Shown piece after piece: positions 1-5,135 of a DNA stretch of 16,167 nt. Source of the stretch: Lachnospiraceae bacterium (GTDB lineage: Bacteria; Bacillota; Clostridia; Lachnospirales; Lachnospiraceae). The stretch spans positions 1 through 16,167 of the forward strand of contig CAAFXG010000534.1 in the NCBI GenBank assembly GCA_900766925.1. The letters are read 5' to 3'. The notes beneath the pieces are model-generated. The model was not told the DNA's origin and did not search any database. It was given only the letters and a program-made list of their open reading frames with translations. The translations under genes were made by a program, and so were the position numbers. Numbering within the stretch: position 1 is the first letter of the stretch; every line of letters starts with the position of its first letter.

Positions 1-87
1 GAGGAACGGAGCACCGTTTACGCTATAGATGAAAATATAACAATAATATTTGAAGGAGCTGTCACATCAGCGATACATAGGGCTTAG
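1..87 (+). CDS. 3' end of an unidentified gene (partial, cut by window edge)
   Basis: Frame 1 is open from the first base to a TAG at 85-87 and encodes 28 residues, ending in VTSAIHRA. The other two forward frames are closed within about 30 bases. The composition (alternating hydrophobic and charged residues such as VYAIDENITIIFEGA) looks coding, but the piece is too short to assign a family. It would converge on the leftward AAA+ gene, leaving a 64-base gap that contains a repeat copy. A chance open frame of 28 codons is quite possible, so this is tentative. Confidence 0.4.
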   Translation, partial: EERSTVYAIDENITIIFEGAVTSAIHRA

Positions 88-153
88 CCGCCGCTACCAC
101 TTATAAACGTGTACTGTTTTCATTCCGTTATGCAGGACATTACGAAGAGCCTT
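88..153 (-). repeat. Truncated copy of the dispersed palindromic element
   Basis: Bases 122-153 are identical over 32 bases to the reverse complement of 10261-10292, inside the large palindrome near 10.2 kb. Beyond the exact core the similarity continues without gaps but weaker on the side away from the AAA+ gene, to about position 94. Read leftward, one frame gives KALRNVLHNG followed by MKTVHVYKW and a stop at 94-96; the other copy reads KALRNVLHNG, IRTPHPYK, stop. The copy lacks the second palindrome arm. It lies between two convergent gene ends and supplies the stop codon of the AAA+ gene (152-154). Confidence 0.75.
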
Positions 154-1624
154 ATTCGGTAAGATCAGCCTTGGTGAGGGTTCTAAGCTGCTTGTCTGAA
201 ACCTCGTCAAGCTCCACTATACGGGTTGCCTGACGTGCAATTGAACGCTCTATGTAGTTTCTTACCTCACGTGCGTTTGCAAAGTTTTCGTCGTGATTTT
301 CGGCCTTTTCGGCAAGGTATTCCTTGACGTATTTTTTGCCCGGTTCGTTTGGCATGTAATCCTGTTTTTTGCACATGGAAGTAAATATTTCGTACAGCTC
401 TTCGCCGCTGTAATCCTCAAACATTATATACTTGTTGAAACGGGATTTAAGTCCCGGATTGGAGTTGACAAATTCCTCCATAAGGTCCGTATATCCGGCA
501 ACAATTACAACAAGGTTATCCCTGTTATCCTCCATCATTTTGAGTAAGGTGTCTACTGCCTCCTGACCGAAATCCTTGCCGTCCTTACCGGCTGTAAGTG
601 TGTATGCCTCGTCTATAAATAAAACACCGCCAAGAGCACTTTCCACAACTTCCTTTGTCTTAATTGCAGTCTGGCCAACGTAGCCTTCTACCAGATTAGA
701 ACGGTCTACCTCTACAAGCTGTCCACCCTGTAAAACTCCAAGGCACTTGTAGATTTTGGCAAGTAATCTGGCAACGGTTGTCTTACCTGTTCCCGGATTG
801 CCTGAGAAAACCATGTGTAGAGATACAGAAGGCTGTTTCATTCCACGTTCCTCACGAAGCTTTTTTACCTTTAACAGGTTAATCAAGCTCTTGATTTCAG
901 CCTTAACTCCATCCAATCCGGTAAGCTCATTAAGCTCTGCAAGTAAGTCATCCAGCTTGATATCTTCCTCAGGAACCTCCTGTGTGTTAATATGTCCCTT
1001 CATTGCCTCAAGACTTGCTTTTGCATTGTAAGGAGCGTTGCCCGATGCATTGTCTGACGTATTGCCTGTATGAGTATTTGTTTTGTTTGCCTTATTCACG
1101 ATTGAACCCGGAATAGGTCCTTTTCCCGGGTCATACAGCTTATGCTTTTTTAGATAGTTTTCAATCATAGTGGTGTAGCCCGTAAGCCTTGTAATCTCAT
1201 ATTCAGAAGAAACATTGTTGCACGCGATGAATTCCTGACCGAGCTGGGTATATACATTGAGAAGGTTTCTTGACTTGGAAAAGCCCTTTGTTGTATATGC
1301 GGATTTGCCTGATTTGTCAGCTTCCGTGAAATATGTTATGGAACGTGGGACAGTCTTTTCAAAATCAGGGTTGGCAGTTCTGTCGGTTTTGAACTGAAGA
1401 AGCTTTGCCGGAGTGAAATATTCTCCCAGATATTCATGTAGAAATGAAATTTCAGGGTAAAGTGAACCGTTTTGACTATCCAGAAGATAAGCCAAAAACT
1501 GTAATAAATCAAATCTAATCATATCCTTCATGGAAATGCCTGTTTTGGGACCAAAGCCCTGCTGTGAAATAATTTCGCCATACATATAACAATCATTTAT
1601 TTCTTGTTTTAAACTTAAATTCAT
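152..1624 (-). CDS. AAA+ ATPase, CbxX/CfqX (SpoVK-like) family
   Basis: This is a soluble ATP-driven remodelling protein of 490 residues. The C-terminal half is a CbxX/CfqX-type AAA+ module: Walker A GNPGTGKTT at about 275-283 (Lys281), Walker B LFIDEA with Asp338/Glu339, sensor-1 region VVIVAGYTD, and an arginine-finger region NPGLKSRFNKY. Relatives include RuBisCO activase CbbX, the sporulation protein SpoVK and EccA-type ATPases; the client cannot be read from sequence. Residues 1 to about 175 are an unrecognised N-terminal domain, followed by an Asn/Thr/Ser/Gly-rich linker (about 175-205). I chose the ATG at 1624 because GAGGGG lies 7 bases upstream; the in-frame ATG at 1639 has no ribosome site. 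The gene has its own promoter, is divergent from hisA, and its stop codon lies inside a repeat copy. Confidence 0.88.
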   Translation of the reverse strand: MNLSLKQEINDCYMYGEIISQQGFGPKTGISMKDMIRFDLLQFLAYLLDSQNGSLYPEISFLHEYLGEYFTPAKLLQFKTDRTANPDFEKTVPRSITYFTEADKSGKSAYTTKGFSKSRNLLNVYTQLGQEFIACNNVSSEYEITRLTGYTTMIENYLKKHKLYDPGKGPIPGSIVNKANKTNTHTGNTSDNASGNAPYNAKASLEAMKGHINTQEVPEEDIKLDDLLAELNELTGLDGVKAEIKSLINLLKVKKLREERGMKQPSVSLHMVFSGNPGTGKTTVARLLAKIYKCLGVLQGGQLVEVDRSNLVEGYVGQTAIKTKEVVESALGGVLFIDEAYTLTAGKDGKDFGQEAVDTLLKMMEDNRDNLVVIVAGYTDLMEEFVNSNPGLKSRFNKYIMFEDYSGEELYEIFTSMCKKQDYMPNEPGKKYVKEYLAEKAENHDENFANAREVRNYIERSIARQATRIVELDEVSDKQLRTLTKADLTE

Positions 1625-1665
1625 AATAAAACCCCTCATAATGTACTTGTATAATTCTTAGGCAT

Positions 1666-1694
1666 ATTATAACTACTGCATATTTTTTTTTCAA
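1666..1694 (-). promoter_or_regulatory. Sigma-A promoter of the AAA+ ATPase gene
   Basis: On the minus strand, -35 TTGAAA (1689-1694) and -10 TATAAT (1666-1671) are separated by exactly 17 bases. The predicted leader to the ATG at 1624 is about 35 bases and contains the GAGGGG ribosome site. Confidence 0.8.
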
Positions 1695-1832
1695 TAACAA
1701 CATAACTAATTAATCACCAGATCATATAAGCGAGTCTTATTAATACAATACACTGCCTCACGGGGACAATCTTAATTCTGTAACCTGTCAAACCCAACCT
1801 ACTGTTCGGACAGTAACTTCACTTCTTGCAAC

Positions 1833-1861
1833 TTGAACAAAGCAGGTGGTTATGTTACAAT
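1833..1861 (+). promoter_or_regulatory. Sigma-A promoter of hisA, with extended -10
   Basis: -35 TTGAAC (1833-1838), a 17-base spacer, and -10 TACAAT (1856-1861) preceded by TGT (extended -10). Transcription would start near 1868, giving a leader of about 20 bases that carries GGAGG at 1877-1881 just before the ATG at 1887. This placement excludes the upstream in-frame TTG (1833) and ATG (1860) as starts, because both lie inside the promoter. Confidence 0.78.
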
Positions 1862-1886
1862 GGAGCATGGAAAAATGGAGGTAGTT

Positions 1887-2663
1887 ATGAAATTCAGACC
1901 TTGCATAGATATACATAATGGCGCAGTTAAGCAGATTGTAGGAGGAAGCCTGTCGGATGAATCGAATCGTGCAACAAATAATTTTGTGTCAGAGCTGAAT
2001 GCAGATTTTTACGCAAAAATGTATCGCGACAGCGGTATAAAGGGTGGACATATAATAATTCTCAATCCTGCGGGAAGTGAATTTTACGATGCAGACGTTG
2101 CGCAGGCGAAGCTTGCTCTTGCGGCATATCCAAAAGGACTGCAGCTTGGCGGAGGAATTAATGCTGACAATGCAGAGAAATTTCTTGATATGGGAGCGTC
2201 ACACGTCATTGTTACTTCATACGTGTTTAAGGACGGTAAGGTTAATTATGATAACCTTGATAAGCTTGTTGCGGCCGTCGGAAGGGAAAATATTGTTCTT
2301 GATTTAAGCTGTCGCAAACGAGGTGACGAATATTATATTGTTACTGACAGATGGCAGAAATTTACGGATGTCAGGGTGTGTGATGAGACCCTGGATATGC
2401 TTTCCGGATATTGCAGTGAGTACCTGATACATGCGGTTGATGTTGAGGGCAAGGCAAACGGCATTGAAGCCGGACTGGCGCGTCTGCTTGGGGAGTGGAA
2501 TAAGCTTCCGATGACCTATGCAGGTGGAATAAGCTCCTTTGACGATCTTCAAGTACTTAAGGAGTTGGGACATAACAAGCTTGATGTAACAATAGGAAGT
2601 GCTCTTGATATTTTTGGCGGGAAGATGTCCTATGATGAGGTTGTAACTTTTTGCACGACCTAA
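1887..2663 (+). CDS. hisA: ProFAR isomerase HisA, eukaryotic (HIS6) type
   Basis: Catalyses the Amadori isomerisation of ProFAR to PRFAR, the fourth step of histidine biosynthesis, in the cytoplasm. The 258-residue (beta/alpha)8 barrel matches the length of yeast HIS6. The N-terminus MKFRPCIDIHNG carries the first catalytic Asp (Asp8); VLDLSCRK carries the second (Asp139). The phosphate-binding glycine motifs are QLGGGIN and YAGGIS, and the C-terminal strand VTIGSALDIFGG is typical of the eukaryotic branch rather than ordinary bacterial HisA. The ATG at 1887 has GGAGG five bases upstream and a promoter directly in front. No other his gene is present, so it lies outside a histidine operon. That the bacterial members of this branch come from rumen organisms by lateral transfer is family knowledge from memory, not tested here. 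No terminator is visible before the GH9 gene 108 bases downstream. Confidence 0.9.
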   Translation: MKFRPCIDIHNGAVKQIVGGSLSDESNRATNNFVSELNADFYAKMYRDSGIKGGHIIILNPAGSEFYDADVAQAKLALAAYPKGLQLGGGINADNAEKFLDMGASHVIVTSYVFKDGKVNYDNLDKLVAAVGRENIVLDLSCRKRGDEYYIVTDRWQKFTDVRVCDETLDMLSGYCSEYLIHAVDVEGKANGIEAGLARLLGEWNKLPMTYAGGISSFDDLQVLKELGHNKLDVTIGSALDIFGGKMSYDEVVTFCTT

Positions 2664-2771
2664 CGGGTGACGGAAGAAATGTTCTGAGGTGTACCATTAA
2701 GGCGGCAGGAATGGGTATAAATGTTAATTATCAGTTAGATGTATTAAGCGAATAATGAATGGAGGAAAAAA

Positions 2772-5108
2772 ATGAGAAGATTTAAGAGGACAGCAACTAT
2801 TGTTTTAGCTGCGGCAATGGCTTTTTCAATGGCTGGTTGCGGAGAGTCTGCAAATGACGGAGGGCAGACGACACAGGCTTCGTCGGTAAATGAAGGCAGC
2901 GGGACTGATGCCACAGGTGAAAGCAGTGAGTCTGTGCCCGATGACGATGAGGAATGGATTACAACTGAGGAAGCGGTAGAGGCTGAGGATAGATTTGCTA
3001 CTGTTCAGGGTGTTGATATAATGGGACTTAACTTTGATGATAATACCACGGACGGTTTTGTTGCCTATACAAACGGGGGTAACTATGAGCTTTATGCAGA
3101 AAACGGAGAAATGGTGTGCGACATTAAGAGTACCGGTGTTGTAGAGCATGGGTGTCAGGCTTACTATGACGGATTTACCATGGCTAAGGGCTGCGTTTAC
3201 ACACTCAGCTTTGATATTTCGTGTACTGTCGACAGAACGATTCAATGGAGAATACAGATTAATGGCGGTGACTACCACGCATACAGCTCTGACTACATAG
3301 AAATAGGACCTGATAAGAAGACAATTAAAATGGAGTTTACAATGGAAGAAAATTCAGATCCTGCGCCAAGATTTGCATTTAATATGGGTAGAATTACAGG
3401 TGATGAGGGCTCTTTGGGAGACCATAAGATTTATGTGGATAATATGTCGCTTATTGTAACCGACAGCACAAATGCAGAAAAAATCGAAGGAACTCCGACT
3501 CCGATTAAGGTAAAGGTTAATCAGATTGGATACGCTCCGGATGACACAAAGTATGTAATTGTTTCATCTAAGGAGGATGAAAAGTTTAAGCTTGTGGATA
3601 CAGCGACTGACGAAACAGTTTATATAGGTTCATATGGTGATGTTTCTTATGATGCACCAACAGATTCAAGTGTCAAGGTTGGAGATTTTTCTGAATTTAC
3701 GACACCGGGTACATACAAGATTATTTCAAGTCCTTCAGGTGCATCTTATGATTTTGAGATAGGCGAAGGCTTGTATGATGATGTATATAAGGATGTTGTG
3801 CTCATGCTTTATAACCAGAGATGTGGTGTAGAGCTTGACCCTGCTATTTCAGGTGATTTTGCACATGAGCCGTGTCACATGGGAGAAGCTGTTATTTATG
3901 GTGATAATTCCGGCAAAACAGTCGATGTTTCCGGTGGTTGGCATGATGCAGGAGATTACGGACGTTATGTGGTATCGGGAGCAAAGACCGTACAGGATTT
4001 GTTCCTGGCATACGAGGATTTTGAGCAGTCTGCGGATGATATTGGAATTCCTGAGAGCGGAAATGGTGTTCCTGATCTTCTCGATGAGGCAAGATTTGAG
4101 CTTGAGTGGATGTTAAAGATGCAGGATCAGGCATCCGGTGGGGTATATCATAAGGTTACAGGTCTTGTTTTCCCGGAGACCGTTCTTGCAGTTGATGAAA
4201 CAGAGCAAATGGTGCTTGCCCCAATCTCATATGCTTCCACGGCTGATTTTGCGGCTGTAATGGCAAGAGCATATGGACTCTATATGGAATACGACAAGGA
4301 TTTTGCAGATACATGTATGCAGGCTGCCGAAAAGGCATATGGCTGGCTTGAGGTAAATGAAGCAACAGGCTTTAAGAATCCTGAAGAGATTGTAACGGGT
4401 CAATATCCTGACAGTAAATTAGATGATGAATATTTATGGGCATCAGCAGAAATGTATCTTATGACAACCGATGATACATACTTAGATAAACTTAGAACGG
4501 CACTTGAGACAAGGTATTCAAAAGGACTTGGATGGGCAGATGTCGGAACATATGCGTTGTATGACCTTGCAAAGGGAAATACGCCTATAAGAGCTGCAGA
4601 TGCGATTGATTCGGGTATATTTAATACAGCAAAGGATGCACTGCTTGAGGCAGCAGACTCACAGCTTGAAACCTGTGGCGAGAAGGTATATGCTACAGGT
4701 CTTCAGAAGGGCTTCCCATGGGGAAGTAATATGACAGTTGCCAACAATGGCATGCTTTTCCTTATGGCATACAATCTTACAGGTGACGATGCTTATCGCT
4801 CATTCGCATATAAGCAGAGAGATTATATTTTTGGTGTAAATGGTGTTGGATATTGTTTTGTTACAGGATATGGTGATTTATCACCTGAAAGTACGCATCA
4901 CAGGCCGTCACAGGTTATCGGCAAAACAATGCCGGGTATGCTTGTCGGTGGTGTAAACAGTAATCTTGAGGACCCTTATGCGGCGGCAGTTTTACATGGT
5001 CTGCCTATTGGACTTTGCTATGTGGACAATTCGCAGAGCTTCTCATGTAATGAGGTTACGGTTTACTGGAATTCGCCACTTATCTATCTTCTTGCCGGAG
5101 TGAACTAA
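2772..5108 (+). CDS. GH9 endoglucanase/cellulase lipoprotein (CBM4_9-Ig-GH9)
   Basis: Cell-surface cellulase hydrolysing beta-1,4-glucan with inversion. The 778 residues comprise: a lipoprotein signal with lipobox SMAGC (Cys23); an acidic Ser/Thr/Gly linker (about 24-75); a CBM4_9-like carbohydrate-binding domain (about 80-232); a CelD_N Ig-like domain (about 245-330, beginning IKVKVNQIGYAP); and the GH9 catalytic domain (about 338-775). Catalytic signatures are all present: GGWHDAGDYGRY at 388-399 with Asp392 and the probable base Asp395, HHR at 709-711, and NEVTVYWNSP with the probable acid Glu761. The order CBM4-Ig-GH9 is that of clostridial CbhA/CelK-type enzymes, but here there is a lipid anchor and no dockerin. 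GGAGG lies six bases before the ATG. No convincing promoter was found in the 108 bases after hisA (only TATAAA at 2716-2721 without a -35), so readthrough from hisA is possible. It probably shares a transcript with gtrA-yfhO. Confidence 0.93.
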   Translation: MRRFKRTATIVLAAAMAFSMAGCGESANDGGQTTQASSVNEGSGTDATGESSESVPDDDEEWITTEEAVEAEDRFATVQGVDIMGLNFDDNTTDGFVAYTNGGNYELYAENGEMVCDIKSTGVVEHGCQAYYDGFTMAKGCVYTLSFDISCTVDRTIQWRIQINGGDYHAYSSDYIEIGPDKKTIKMEFTMEENSDPAPRFAFNMGRITGDEGSLGDHKIYVDNMSLIVTDSTNAEKIEGTPTPIKVKVNQIGYAPDDTKYVIVSSKEDEKFKLVDTATDETVYIGSYGDVSYDAPTDSSVKVGDFSEFTTPGTYKIISSPSGASYDFEIGEGLYDDVYKDVVLMLYNQRCGVELDPAISGDFAHEPCHMGEAVIYGDNSGKTVDVSGGWHDAGDYGRYVVSGAKTVQDLFLAYEDFEQSADDIGIPESGNGVPDLLDEARFELEWMLKMQDQASGGVYHKVTGLVFPETVLAVDETEQMVLAPISYASTADFAAVMARAYGLYMEYDKDFADTCMQAAEKAYGWLEVNEATGFKNPEEIVTGQYPDSKLDDEYLWASAEMYLMTTDDTYLDKLRTALETRYSKGLGWADVGTYALYDLAKGNTPIRAADAIDSGIFNTAKDALLEAADSQLETCGEKVYATGLQKGFPWGSNMTVANNGMLFLMAYNLTGDDAYRSFAYKQRDYIFGVNGVGYCFVTGYGDLSPESTHHRPSQVIGKTMPGMLVGGVNSNLEDPYAAAVLHGLPIGLCYVDNSQSFSCNEVTVYWNSPLIYLLAGVN

Positions 5109-5135
5109 AATAAACATGGGAGTCTTATACTCAAA

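Larger units (their letters stand above)
1625..1886. promoter_or_regulatory. Divergent intergenic region between AAA+ gene and hisA
   Basis: This 262-base gap carries two outward promoters, annotated separately. Between them I see only a small hairpin, ACTGT-TCGG-ACAGT at 1801-1814, which lies upstream of the hisA promoter and so is not in its transcript. No T-box or histidine-rich leader peptide was recognised ahead of hisA. Confidence 0.6.

Noticed and set aside
77..87. AGGGCTTAG shared with 14777-14790 and, reversed, with 16132-16142
   Set aside because: A nine-base match, one case inside coding sequence, without flanking similarity; explained by chance.
1801..1814. Hairpin ACTGT-TCGG-ACAGT as an attenuator of hisA
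   Set aside because: It lies upstream of the hisA promoter and has no T-run, so it is not in the hisA leader; the stem is only five base pairs.
2639..2757. Open frame of 39 codons after hisA (contains GRNVLRCTIKAAGMGI, ends QLDVLSE) that could be a frameshifted tail or gene remnant
   Set aside because: Closed by a stop just upstream at 2636-2638, no start with a ribosome site, and hisA already ends at its family's normal point; 39 open codons are expected by chance fairly often.
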